Positions 52,505-61,056 of a stretch of DNA of 64,000 nucleotides are shown piece by piece. The stretch comes from CAVXXB01 sp963765585 (GTDB taxonomy: Bacteria; Calditrichota; Calditrichia; JAJRVZ01). The position numbers and the translations under genes are program-made. Where the stretch lies: assembly GCA_963765585.1 (NCBI GenBank), contig CAVXXB010000021.1:186001-250000 (forward strand). Direction: 5' to 3'. Every line of letters starts with the position of its first letter. The stretch's first letter is position 1. Below the pieces are notes generated by a model. It did not search any database and had not been told where the DNA came from. It saw only the letters and a list, made by a program, of their open reading frames with translations.

Positions 52505-54748
52505 ATGAGTTTGATATCCTACGGGAAATATGGTATAAAAAAATATATCGATACCATTTGTTTCATTCTGTTTATAATTATCCTCACTGCGTCAATAAGC
52601 AGCTGCGGTCGTCACAGTGTGCTGCTACAGGCACCGGATTTACTGGATGAAACGCCAGCCTTTAATACGGGATTTTACACGGTTTATGATAGGATCGATG
52701 GTGTAACCAGCACCTCAGCCGGTAACCCCTTTTTAGGGAGTATGATTTATTTATATAAGGACCAGTTTTTTATCGATGGATCGTTTTTTACCGGGATCAA
52801 AGGCTCTTTCCTGCCAGATTATTATATCGCAAGCAAAAAAGTAGACGATCAGGTATACCACTATTGGTATAAATTGGATGATGAAGACAATACAGGTAGT
52901 ATTGTAATCGAATCTGTCGATCGGGATGAGATAACTCTCAGTTTGAGTGCGCCAGACGGAAAAACAGATCATGTTACGCTTCGCTACTATGCATCGAACA
53001 TCTGGAAGCCAGAAGTCAAAACAATCACCATTGCGCACCGTGGCCTTTGTTATCAGCCACCAACTAATTATGACGGCATTTATCCGGCTAACACGATACC
53101 CGGTTTTGAGAATGCCCTTCGTGCTGGCTATGAAGGATTTGAATTGGATGTAAGGTTGACCAAAGACAAGCGATTTATGGTCAGCCACGACGAGGATCTT
53201 CGCGTGGCAACTACGGTACGTGGATCTGTTGCTGAAAAAAACCTGGAGGAATTCAAAAATATTCTGGTTGTGCAAAGTGCACCCATACCGGAGAAAAGAT
53301 CCTCTGCCAGACCGGCCTATATTGCAGCCCCGATGGCGTCACTAAAAGAGGTCCTGGATGAATTCCTGGATGATAAAAGACTGCATACAATTGTTGTTGA
53401 TATTAAGCCTGATGTAGATGAAGACATTCTTAGTGCAGCGGCGCATGATTTTACTGGTCTCACTGATGAACAACAGAAAAAAATCCTGTTCCTCACCCGG
53501 TCTGAAACTGTGGCCCGGGGCCTTAAGGATCTTGTGCCCGGTTCAGATATTGCCCTTGAGGGGCCGCTGGGTACGGAACCAACCGATCCCGAAAAATGGA
53601 CTTCTTTTATTCCGGAGGCGGTGGGCGAACCACGCATGTCCCATAATACGGTTTCATTTGGAGCAAATTGGATACTGGCATTAAAATCTGAGGAAGAAAG
53701 CCTGGTAAAATTAAAATTGGTTGATTCATTGAGTCAGACTTTTGATTATAAACTTTGTTATTGGACTTTTTCCAAAGACTGGCGGATCAACTTTCTCAGA
53801 GAAAATGAATTTTTTCCTGACTATATATTACTTGATGTACCTTTTTACAAAATGGGTTTACAGCAGTTACGCTTTACAGACGGAAAAGGTCTGCATCTTT
53901 CAAAGGATAAAAAACCATTTTTTGAACTGGACAGATACCCGGTCTACAAAGATGTTCTTGACGAGCATGTAAGTGATTTTTGGTTTAAATCACGTCAGAT
54001 GTATGAAATCAATTATGGTGTAGGCACACCAAAGCATTCAAATTTTGATAAGGATTTTGCTGCAGTCGGTCAGATTGAGTTGAAGGTAGGTAGGAGCGAG
54101 ATCGATAAATTTTCCAGTACAAATGTGGAATTAAGTAACCGGTATCTTTTCTTATCATATTTGAGTTCATCCATTCATGCTGAAGATGCGTCCGGAGAAG
54201 AAATAACCACCACATCATATAGATTTGGTCTTGGCACAACTGACGGTATCGGATATACGGCGGGTCAAGATTTCTCGATTTCACCTTATGTAGGCCAGGC
54301 ATTTGTCTGGACCAGACTGACCGATTTCAGTAGTTCACTAGAACCTGGACCAGGTGAAACACCCTCAGATGATTACAACATTCTTGAACAATACACAGGC
54401 CGTTTTCGTTTTGGTGACCGCGCCACCTATGGTCTTAAAAGCGAGATTTCTTCTCTGATTCAGGTAAATGCCCATTATGAGACGGCGGTGATATATCCAC
54501 GCCATCTCTTCTGGAAATGGTCGGGAAGTTTTATTATTTCTCAATTGGGATATGGTTTGCTTTCCCATTTCACAAATGATTTTGTCAATGAGCAACCCGT
54601 TCTCGGTCCGGTTATAAATTTTGTTCTTAAATCTGCTTATCTCTATGGTTATTATATCCTCAGGAAGGATAATATGAACTGGCCATTTAATACTGATACA
54701 CCGCTGCGCTACGAAGTGGTGAATCTGGGAATCAGTTTTGTACTGTAG
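52505..54748 (+). CDS. Lipoprotein: glycerophosphodiester phosphodiesterase with barrel-like C-terminal region
   Basis: 747 residues with GAAAGGACCGAATCAA before the ATG. Signal with lipobox-like SISSCG (Cys near 35). GDPD TIM barrel at about 175-465: TIAHRGLCYQ (catalytic His), PANTIPGFENALRAGYEGFE (metal Glu), LDVRLTKDKRFMVSHDED and VVDIKPD. It should release sn-glycerol 3-phosphate from glycerophosphodiesters. Residues about 500-747 are strand-rich with aromatic ends (YEINYGVGT, RYLFLSYLSS, TSYRFGLGT) and close with VVNLGISFVL, like an outer-membrane barrel or repeat domain. Fusion to such a tail is unusual. Confidence 0.8.
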   Translation: MSLISYGKYGIKKYIDTICFILFIIILTASISSCGRHSVLLQAPDLLDETPAFNTGFYTVYDRIDGVTSTSAGNPFLGSMIYLYKDQFFIDGSFFTGIKGSFLPDYYIASKKVDDQVYHYWYKLDDEDNTGSIVIESVDRDEITLSLSAPDGKTDHVTLRYYASNIWKPEVKTITIAHRGLCYQPPTNYDGIYPANTIPGFENALRAGYEGFELDVRLTKDKRFMVSHDEDLRVATTVRGSVAEKNLEEFKNILVVQSAPIPEKRSSARPAYIAAPMASLKEVLDEFLDDKRLHTIVVDIKPDVDEDILSAAAHDFTGLTDEQQKKILFLTRSETVARGLKDLVPGSDIALEGPLGTEPTDPEKWTSFIPEAVGEPRMSHNTVSFGANWILALKSEEESLVKLKLVDSLSQTFDYKLCYWTFSKDWRINFLRENEFFPDYILLDVPFYKMGLQQLRFTDGKGLHLSKDKKPFFELDRYPVYKDVLDEHVSDFWFKSRQMYEINYGVGTPKHSNFDKDFAAVGQIELKVGRSEIDKFSSTNVELSNRYLFLSYLSSSIHAEDASGEEITTTSYRFGLGTTDGIGYTAGQDFSISPYVGQAFVWTRLTDFSSSLEPGPGETPSDDYNILEQYTGRFRFGDRATYGLKSEISSLIQVNAHYETAVIYPRHLFWKWSGSFIISQLGYGLLSHFTNDFVNEQPVLGPVINFVLKSAYLYGYYILRKDNMNWPFNTDTPLRYEVVNLGISFVL

Positions 54749-54800
54749 CGGGCGTCGCCCGCGGCTAGTAATGTTTATCCCCTTCGGGGTTAATAAAAAT

Positions 54801-54941
54801 GTACCATATGTTTGTTCACCAACCGGCATCCAGTATCCAGTAGCGAGTGCCCGGTGCCGATTGAAAAACAACCCCCTAACCCCCTTTTTTAAGGGGGAAC
54901 CGATGTAGCCTATATCCAGCATCCAGCAACGAGAACCGAGA
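54801..54941. repeat. Right arm of the large inverted repeat
   Basis: GTACCATATGTTTGTTCACC, then AACCGGCATCCAGTATCCAG and CCAGCAACGAGAACCGAGAG mirror the left arm at 50615-50704. About 50 bases (including CCCCTAACCCCCTTTTTTAA) are extra here. Confidence 0.65.
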
Positions 54942-55052
54942 GGCGAGTATCGAGCACCGAGTGCATCGCATCATGCATCTTGTATCCCACACCCTATATT
55001 TTTTTTGTTTTTTTATCGGAAATTTAATAAAATAAAAATCTATATTTTTTAA

Positions 55053-55069
55053 TGTATCATACTGATACA
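55053..55069. promoter_or_regulatory. Candidate operator dyad before the sigma-54 activator
   Basis: TGTATCA-TAC-TGATACA, 7-bp perfect arms, ending 25 bases before ATG 55095. Position suits repression or autoregulation. No binding protein is known; inference only. Confidence 0.4.
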
Positions 55070-55094
55070 AAATCCTGACAATAAAGAAGAAAAG

Positions 55095-55259
55095 ATGGCG
55101 AATAATAGCGCAACCGCGGCTCATTATCAAGGCCTTTCTCTGGAAAATGAATCCGGGCAGATCATTGCAAGTCTGGAAGACCAGCTGAAAACTTCAAAAA
55201 TTAATATCCGAGATTTCAGCAAAATTTGTAAACCTGGCAGCCAGCAAAGTGGACAGTGA
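55095..55259 (+). CDS. N-terminal fragment of the GAF-GAF sigma-54 activator
   Basis: 54 codons from an ATG with AAGAAGAAAAG upstream. MANNSATAAHYQGLSLENES is followed by a helix (IIASLEDQLKTS); after KINIRD it becomes out of frame and stops. The +1 frame continues KLISEISAKFVNLAASKVDS, which matches the second GAF's KLISDLSARFVSV. The switch point is the five-A run at 55196-55200; four As would restore one 735-codon gene. Confidence 0.7.
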   Translation: MANNSATAAHYQGLSLENESGQIIASLEDQLKTSKINIRDFSKICKPGSQQSGQ

Positions 55260-57300
55260 GATCGAAAACGGATTGAAAATTATTCTTGAGTATATGAGAA
55301 TTGACCGTTGTACATTTGCCGAAGTTTCCAATAACAAAAAAGATCTGTACGTCACACATTCATCCTACGTGCCCGGTTTTGAACCTGTAATTGATGGAAA
55401 TATTGCGGATTTTTTTCCGTGGTTAGGGGAGAATCTTATATGTGGGAAAATTGTTGCAATCACAAAACCCGGCGATTTGCCAACTGTAGCAAGCGAAGAA
55501 AAAACTTATTGCCAACGAAGTGGATTAAAATCGATGCTGGCCATTCCGGTTTCAGTAGGCGGTTCGCTGATGTGTACGCTCGGGTTTCTTACTTTTAAAA
55601 AATATCATACCTGGCCAAAATATGCGATTGAACAATTGACCCTGATAGGCGAAGTTTTTGCGAATGCCATCTTTCGCAAACGTGCCGATGATGAGAGACG
55701 CGCACACCTCAAAAATCTGGCGAATCAGGTGGAATTCGAAAAACTGATATCCGATTTATCAGCGCGGTTTGTAAGCGTTCAGCCCCGATTGGTAGCTCGA
55801 GAAATTGAACGGAGCCTGAAACTGCTGACAGACTATTTAGGTGTTGACAGAAGTACGTTATTCCGTTTTTCTAAAGATAAAAATGATCTGATACCGGTTT
55901 ACACCTATGTGGTAAAAGGTGTCGAATCTCCCGGAGAAATCCCCATAAAAGAATGGTTCCCATGGGCCGCCGCAAAAATAATGTCTGGTGAGATGATCAT
56001 TTTCTCGTCGGACGAAGAGTTGCCCCCAGAGGCGGAACATGACCGTGAACAATTAAAGAAAACGCTTGATTTAAAATCGGTTATTACAGTACCAATACAT
56101 TTTGACGGTAGTGTGGTGTATGCGCTGTCGGTAAGTAATGTTAAGCGTCACAACAAAATACAGAAGGAAATTGCACCCCGCTTACAAATCGTGGGTGAGA
56201 TCTTCATCAATGTGCTGACACGCTGTAAAAATATGGAAGAATTGCAGAAAAAAGATAAGCAATTAAAAGCGGCTTATAATAGAATAAGTAAAATATCCGA
56301 ACAACTGGCACGGGAGAACCGCTACTTTCAAAAGGAAATTAGCCTGTCTTTTCAATCCCAACAGATTATCGGAATCAGCGGTGGATTAAAATATATTTTT
56401 TACCGGATCAAACAGGTTGCGCCTAATGATACCTCGGTTCTGATTACCGGAGAAACCGGGACCGGTAAGGAACTCATTGCCCGTGCCCTGCATGAGTTCA
56501 GTCAGCTGAAGGAACGGCCTCTGATAAAAGTAGATTGTGCTACCTTGCATGACAGTGTGATTGAGAGTGAATTGTTTGGCCATGAAAAAGGATCCTTTAC
56601 CGGAGCAAATGACCGGCACATCGGACGTATTGAACTGGCGGATAAAGCGACATTATTTTTAGATGAAGTAGGTGAGATTCCGTTAGCATTGCAAGCTAAA
56701 CTTTTACGGGTAATCGAGTCTGGTCAATTTGAACGATTGGGTAGTGCGCATACCCGCAAAGTAAATATTCGTATCATTGCAGCCACCAATCGTGATCTTG
56801 AGGTTGAAGTAAAAAATGGTAGATTCCGCCAGGATCTTTACTACAGGTTAAACGTCTTCCCTATTTCGATACCTCCACTTAGAGAACGGATAGAAGATAT
56901 CCCCTTGTTAGCTGAGCAGTTTGTCAAACGATTCAATACAAAAATGGGCAAAACAATTACGGAGATTCCAGGGAATGTCCTGAAATCACTTCAAGACTAT
57001 TCCTGGCCGGGAAATGTTCGTGAACTGGAAAATATCATAGAACGGGCGATGATTACCAGTGAAGAATCAGTATTAAAATTAATGGATCTTTTGACGGTTG
57101 ATAAATCTTTGAAAGTATCTCCTGTGCCCGGCGAGACTTTATTGGAGATGGAGCAGAATTATATCCTTAACGCATTAAAAGAATCTGGCTGGCGAATTGA
57201 AGGTAAAAATGGCGCCGCCCTAAAATTAGGCCTGCACCCGGATACACTGCGTTCCCGCATGAAAAAATACGGTATCCGCCGACCCGACGCGAACCAATGA
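55249..57300 (+). CDS. FhlA/NtrC-like sigma-54 activator with two GAF domains
   Basis: 683 codons from a GTG inside the real gene. Two GAF domains (1 ending near 145; 2 from about 160-330, FEKLISDLSARFVSV onward), a coiled linker, then the AAA+ domain: Walker A GETGTGKELIARAL, the loop GSFTGA (a Ser variant of GAFTGA), FLDEVGEIPL and RQDLYYRLNVFPI. The C-terminal Fis-type HTH is AALKLGLHPDTLRSRMKKYG. GAF domains rather than REC mean direct ligand sensing. A sigma-54 promoter lies 260 bases downstream, making the following exported-protein genes its likely targets. Confidence 0.9.
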   Translation: MDSEIENGLKIILEYMRIDRCTFAEVSNNKKDLYVTHSSYVPGFEPVIDGNIADFFPWLGENLICGKIVAITKPGDLPTVASEEKTYCQRSGLKSMLAIPVSVGGSLMCTLGFLTFKKYHTWPKYAIEQLTLIGEVFANAIFRKRADDERRAHLKNLANQVEFEKLISDLSARFVSVQPRLVAREIERSLKLLTDYLGVDRSTLFRFSKDKNDLIPVYTYVVKGVESPGEIPIKEWFPWAAAKIMSGEMIIFSSDEELPPEAEHDREQLKKTLDLKSVITVPIHFDGSVVYALSVSNVKRHNKIQKEIAPRLQIVGEIFINVLTRCKNMEELQKKDKQLKAAYNRISKISEQLARENRYFQKEISLSFQSQQIIGISGGLKYIFYRIKQVAPNDTSVLITGETGTGKELIARALHEFSQLKERPLIKVDCATLHDSVIESELFGHEKGSFTGANDRHIGRIELADKATLFLDEVGEIPLALQAKLLRVIESGQFERLGSAHTRKVNIRIIAATNRDLEVEVKNGRFRQDLYYRLNVFPISIPPLRERIEDIPLLAEQFVKRFNTKMGKTITEIPGNVLKSLQDYSWPGNVRELENIIERAMITSEESVLKLMDLLTVDKSLKVSPVPGETLLEMEQNYILNALKESGWRIEGKNGAALKLGLHPDTLRSRMKKYGIRRPDANQ

Positions 57301-57430
57301 TATCCTGAATAATTAGGGATTAGGAATGAGGAATTAATGACTCAAATTATCAACTTTTCTAATTCCAAATAACCAGTAACCAATTACAAATTACTTATTC
57401 TCTTACTCTGCATTTCTGCTAAAGCATAAA

Positions 57431-57469
57431 AACCCTGAAAATTTCACCAAACCCTGATATTTCAGGGTT
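57431..57469 (+). repeat. 10-bp hairpin after the activator gene
   Basis: Perfect arms AACCCTGAAA (57431-57440) and TTTCAGGGTT (57460-57469), followed by ATTC and no T tract. It could end transcription of the activator gene weakly, or be a dispersed palindrome like the CCCTGAA hairpins elsewhere. Confidence 0.45.
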
Positions 57470-57566
57470 ATTCATCACCTCTCCTTCAACATTCAATCAA
57501 GTCATTGATCGACTAAGCTGTTATTTACAAAACACTTATGCCCTGTTTATTAATCGGTATTTTAGT

Positions 57567-57582
57567 TGGCACGGGATTTGAC
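57567..57582 (+). promoter_or_regulatory. Sigma-54 (-24/-12) promoter
   Basis: TTGGCACGGGATTTGAC: TGGCAC at 57567-57572 and TTGA at 57578-57581, GG to GA with the standard 10-base gap. It differs from consensus TGGCAC-N5-TTGC only in the final base (GA for GC). It is the sole strong match seen, 140 bases before the ABM gene and downstream of a sigma-54 activator gene. Confidence 0.7.
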
Positions 57583-57717
57583 AATAAAAGCACAAGGAAG
57601 TCAAATTTTTCACGGATTTGAAAAAGATTATTTGAAATTATTGCACAAACAATCGGTATCCCCGGTCTCAAAATTAAACGAGATCAAATATTTCAAACTT
57701 GGCAGGAGGCCACTCCA

Positions 57718-58053
57718 ATGATCAAATTAAATATTGATGTGAAAACCCATCAGCAAAAGCATGCGGAGTTTTTACAAAACCTGGAGCAGTTATTGTCGGA
57801 CTTACGCCGGGAGGAGGGAAATATGCAATACGACTATCAGCAGAGTGATGAGGATTGTACTGAAATCCAGCTCCGTGCCGAGTGGCAGAGCTGGGAAAGT
57901 CTGGAAGGCCACCTCAGAGGTGAATTTTTCGCGATTTTGCTGGGAGCCATACGTGTACTATGCGACAAACCAGTGATCAGCATAGATAACGGATCCGGGG
58001 ATCCCGAACCCGAAATAGTGCGCAATAAATTGAATGAAATAGAGAAACAATAA
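57718..58053 (+). CDS. ABM-domain protein (quinol-monooxygenase/YgiN-like)
   Basis: 111 residues, one dimeric alpha-beta barrel domain: MIKLNIDVKTHQQKHAEFLQ, then RREEGNMQYDYQQSDEDC and LRAEWQSWESLEGHLRGEFF (the typical W-x-x-x-E-x-x-x-x-H element). GGCAGGAGGCCACTCCA precedes the ATG. It is the first gene after the sigma-54 promoter and 37 bases from the next gene. A quinone or reactive-metabolite sensing role is possible; the family does not fix it. Confidence 0.7.
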   Translation: MIKLNIDVKTHQQKHAEFLQNLEQLLSDLRREEGNMQYDYQQSDEDCTEIQLRAEWQSWESLEGHLRGEFFAILLGAIRVLCDKPVISIDNGSGDPEPEIVRNKLNEIEKQ

Positions 58054-58090
58054 TAAAATCGAAATTTAAAGTTTAAAAGGAGAGCAATAA

Positions 58091-58843
58091 ATGAAATCAA
58101 TTTCTCAAAATTTGTATGTGGTACTAGGTTTACTTTTTTTTACGATTGCAGCAAATGCCGATACGTTGGTTCTCAAAGACGGTAGCGTGCTACAGGGCAG
58201 CTTTACAGGCGGCACGGCTGAGGCCATTCAATTTGATGTGAATGGCAAAGTTCAAAGCGTCGCTTTGAGTGAAATCAGTTCGCTCACTTTCTCACCGCGG
58301 GAAGCCAAAACGGCCGCAGCTGTTCAACAAGCGCCAGCAGCTGTTGCTGCGGTTCCGGCAGTCACCGCCAGTGGATCCGGTACTGCGCCGGCAGGAACCA
58401 AAGTGATGATAAAAATGAAAGATGCCATTACAACTGCCAGTCATAAACAAGGATCGAAGTTCAGTGCAGAGTTGGAAACCGATCTTGTGGCAAATGGCGT
58501 GGTGATTGCACCCAAAGGCACGCTGGTATATGGCACGGTGCTGGAATCCCGTGGCGGCCGGGCGCTGGGTACATCGAGGCTTCTGGTGACATTTACCGAT
58601 TTGAGCGTCAACAATCAATTGATTCCGATTGTAACCGACGATTTTGGTGCGGAAAGCGAGCCGGGTAAGGCGGCGAAAACAGTTGGTGCTGCGGCGCTGA
58701 TCGGAGGCGCTGCCGGGGATGCGGGAAAAGGGGCCGCTGTAGGCGGTGCGGTGGCTCTGCTGGGCAGCCGGGGAAACCATATTCAGGTACCGGCCGGGAC
58801 CATGGTGGATGTAAGCTTGAAGCAACCGGTAACCGTTCCCTGA
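58091..58843 (+). CDS. Exported protein with LSm-like N-terminus and glycine-zipper tail
   Basis: 250 residues. AAAAGGAGAGCAATAA before ATG. Signal peptide 1-23 (IAANAD). N-terminal strand pair DTLVLKDGSVLQGSFTGGTA, then VQSVALSEISSLTF matches a small LSm/SH3-like motif seen in envelope proteins. An Ala/Val/Pro-rich linker (75-100) follows, then TRLLVTFTDLSVNNQLIPIV and a Gly/Ala-rich zipper (AAALIGGAAGDAGKGAAVGG). It may insert in, or associate with, the outer membrane. Function unknown; it is in the sigma-54 run. Confidence 0.6.
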   Translation: MKSISQNLYVVLGLLFFTIAANADTLVLKDGSVLQGSFTGGTAEAIQFDVNGKVQSVALSEISSLTFSPREAKTAAAVQQAPAAVAAVPAVTASGSGTAPAGTKVMIKMKDAITTASHKQGSKFSAELETDLVANGVVIAPKGTLVYGTVLESRGGRALGTSRLLVTFTDLSVNNQLIPIVTDDFGAESEPGKAAKTVGAAALIGGAAGDAGKGAAVGGAVALLGSRGNHIQVPAGTMVDVSLKQPVTVP

Positions 58844-58949
58844 GTATTTATTATCTTAAAATCAACTAATAAATATCTGGCTGCATTCAAGTGTATCTCT
58901 GATCCCGGCTGGATAAATTGTCATAGATTATGTATTGGAGGAAAGTACC

Positions 58950-59570
58950 ATGATGTTTTTTTGCAAGAAGTCAGTTTTATGGAGTTTTAGTGGTCTGATA
59001 ATTATTATAGTTCCGGCCGTTTTCTTTTCCTGTTATCCGGGTGATACCCTCACACCGGCCGATACGGACATTATATCAACGTTTTACAAATCTGATTTTG
59101 ATTTTTCCAGCAAAACTACCTTTGCTATGCCGGATACACTAATCCAGGTTGCCAGGGACGATGCTGAACCGGCAGATATCTCACATCAATATGATCAGAT
59201 AATTTTGGATCGAATCGCACAGAATCTGGTTAATCTTGGGTATACCAGGGTAGATGATCCGGCTGAAGCCGATGTACATGTCTTGCCCTTTGTCAGCAGT
59301 TCTACCTGGGTAACCGGCGGCTGTTACTGGTATTGGGGGTATTGGTATGGCTACTCGGGTTACTGCTATCCTGTGGCATATAGTTATACCACCGGCTCGC
59401 TAGTGATCGCCATGAGCGACCCGGATAACACTGAGGATACAACCGTATTATGGCTTGCCGGAATCAACGGTCTGATGTCCGGATCGACTGCGGTGGATTT
59501 TAATGCGCGCATCAACCAGAACATTGATCAGGCTTTTATGCAGTCGCCCTACCTGGGAGAAGGAAAGTAG
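58950..59570 (+). CDS. DUF4136-type lipoprotein
   Basis: 206 residues from the ATG at 58950, with GGAGGAAAG directly upstream; an in-frame TTG 15 bases earlier is unlikely. Signal with lipobox-like FFSCYPG. DUF4136 hallmarks: SKTTFAMPDTLIQV, IAQNLVNLGYTRVDDPAEAD, VHVLPFV and a Tyr/Trp/Gly-rich loop (CYWYWGYWYGYSGYC). Its last third is the usual LAGINGLMSG... INQNIDQAFMQSP. The periplasmic role is unknown. The aromatic loop is unusually long. Confidence 0.7.
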   Translation: MMFFCKKSVLWSFSGLIIIIVPAVFFSCYPGDTLTPADTDIISTFYKSDFDFSSKTTFAMPDTLIQVARDDAEPADISHQYDQIILDRIAQNLVNLGYTRVDDPAEADVHVLPFVSSSTWVTGGCYWYWGYWYGYSGYCYPVAYSYTTGSLVIAMSDPDNTEDTTVLWLAGINGLMSGSTAVDFNARINQNIDQAFMQSPYLGEGK

Positions 59571-59731
59571 GTCGGTAACGATGCAGCCGCTTTGTGCCCG
59601 GAATGATGGCTTATTGGTAGCACCTATATGTCATTACGAGGAGCAAAGCGACGAAGTAATCTCCTTTCGGGGTTTGTACCAGGTATTTTGTATAAAAATT
59701 ACAGGTTTAATCATTATCATGGAGTTATAAA

Positions 59732-60361
59732 ATGAGATCAACAAAATTTTATGTATGGATAGTCTTAACAGTGGTATTTTGCCTCACCCTTACCGGAACC
59801 GGGCTGGCACAGAAATGGTCCACCGCCATGAGTTACCAGATTTCACTACCCGGTGGGGACACCAAAGAATTTATTGAAAGTACCAGCTTCCGCGGGATGG
59901 GGCTGGATTTTAGAAAGGAAATAAATTCTGCCACTACGGTCGGACTGTTTTTTGGCTGGAATGTTTTTTACGAACGCACCACTAAAACTATTGAGATTAA
60001 CACCGATAATCCCGGCGCCCTCACCGGTACCCAGGACCGGTATCTCAATTCCTTTCCGATCATGCTTTCCCTGCAACGGTCATTTGGCAGTTCGGGTGGC
60101 TTGCAGCCCTATGTCGGTCTGAATATCGGCGGTTTTATCATGGCCCAGGAACTAGGAATTGGTCTCAGGTTATTTAGTGATACTCAGTGGCAGTGGGGCG
60201 GCGCCCCTGAACTGGGTGTGATCATCCCGGTTGACATAGATGTCGACCTGGTTATTAATGCAAAATATAATTATGCTTTTACCGGCGAATCAGCCGTAGG
60301 CGCAGACGTAAATCATTCATACATCATGATCGGCATTGGTTGTGCCTGGAGTGGGTATTGA
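59732..60361 (+). CDS. Outer-membrane beta-barrel protein
   Basis: 209 residues. ATGGAGTTATAAA before ATG. Signal peptide 1-26 (GLAQ). Eight or so amphipathic strands (STAMSYQISLPGG, GLFFGWNVFYERT, SFPIMLSLQRSF, LQPYVGLNIGGFIM, HSYIMIGIGCAW) like OmpA/OmpW-size barrels. No catalytic motif. The preceding 160 bases have a GAGCAAAGCGACGAAGTAATC-type repeat and no gene. Role unknown; in the sigma-54 run. Confidence 0.6.
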   Translation: MRSTKFYVWIVLTVVFCLTLTGTGLAQKWSTAMSYQISLPGGDTKEFIESTSFRGMGLDFRKEINSATTVGLFFGWNVFYERTTKTIEINTDNPGALTGTQDRYLNSFPIMLSLQRSFGSSGGLQPYVGLNIGGFIMAQELGIGLRLFSDTQWQWGGAPELGVIIPVDIDVDLVINAKYNYAFTGESAVGADVNHSYIMIGIGCAWSGY

Positions 60362-60549
60362 GGGGCTGGGTACTCGGCGCTAGGCACTCGGCACTGGCCA
60401 GAGTTTGGATGATCTGGTCCCGATTTACCGACTGTCGAAGACCCCGTTTTACGAGGGAGAGAGACGTATTTATCGGACTATAAGATGATTGATATTGATA
60501 AGAATTTTATCAAGAATAACAAACAACCACCATACTAGGGAGAAACAAA

Positions 60550-61035
60550 ATGAACAAATTACTTTTAATCATTTTCTTAATGATCGCAATGATCTCAACT
60601 ACTATTGCACAGGATGTGGATAGTTTTATTGAATTGTTGCGCTCTGATGTAAAAACCGGGAAAAAAGAAATCATCACAGAGGTGATGGAGTTTACCGAGG
60701 CAGAGGCCACTGCATTTTGGCCGGAGTATCGCAATTATGAACTGGATCTGGATAAACTGGGAGATGCGCGTATGGTAATGATCAAGGATTATGCTGATAA
60801 TATTGACACCATGACCGACGATAAGGCCAAAAAAATAATTGGCAAAGCTTTCGACTTCAGGGAAGACCGTCTGAAACTGCAAAATAAGTACTTCAAGAAA
60901 TTCGCTAAAATTATAACGCCAATTAAAGCAGCCCAGTGGGTACAGGTGGAAAACCAGATCACTCTTTTAATAGATCTGCAGATATCCTCAGAACTACCGC
61001 TGATAGAGAAACCGGAAGCCAGCGAACAAGATTAA
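60550..61035 (+). CDS. Exported helical protein, Spy/CpxP-like
   Basis: 161 residues. ACTAGGGAGAAACAAA before ATG. Signal peptide 1-20 (TTIAQ). Mature part is almost all helix and charged: TGKKEIITEVMEFTEAEATA, FWPEYRNYELDLDKLGDARM, DKAKKIIGKAFDFREDRLKL. The pattern resembles periplasmic LTxxE/Spy-like helical proteins that monitor or chaperone envelope proteins. Followed 21 bases later by a barrel gene, so they share a transcript. Family not firmly assigned. Confidence 0.5.
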   Translation: MNKLLLIIFLMIAMISTTIAQDVDSFIELLRSDVKTGKKEIITEVMEFTEAEATAFWPEYRNYELDLDKLGDARMVMIKDYADNIDTMTDDKAKKIIGKAFDFREDRLKLQNKYFKKFAKIITPIKAAQWVQVENQITLLIDLQISSELPLIEKPEASEQD

Positions 61036-61056
61036 TCTCAAAAAAGGAGGCACATA

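Larger units (their letters stand above)
54749..55094. other. Repeat-rich gap upstream of the sigma-54 activator
   Basis: 346 bases. Begins with GCGGGCGTCGCCCGC, CCCCTTCGGGG, then the inverted-repeat right arm, a CCCCCTTTTTTAAGGGGG hairpin (about 54882-54898) and a long run of GAGTATCGAGCACCGAGTG-type repeat. The last 80 bases are AT-rich and hold a dyad (55053-55069) and ribosome site AAGAAGAAAAG before ATG 55095. Confidence 0.6.
57301..57717 (+). other. Intergenic region carrying a hairpin and the sigma-54 promoter
   Basis: 417 bases. Starts with TTAGGGATTAGGAATGAGG-type repeat, has AACCCTGAAA / TTTCAGGGTT (57431-57469; the element terminating the activator gene, with weak T content) and the -24/-12 site at 57567. 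AGGAGG precedes ATG 57718. No clear activator-binding dyad beyond the weak AGTC...GACT at about 57499-57513. Confidence 0.5.

Noticed and set aside
43689..55200. Programmed transcriptional slippage at five-A runs
   Set aside because: The runs are too short compared with known slippage tracts, and other lesions in the same genes are not in homopolymers.
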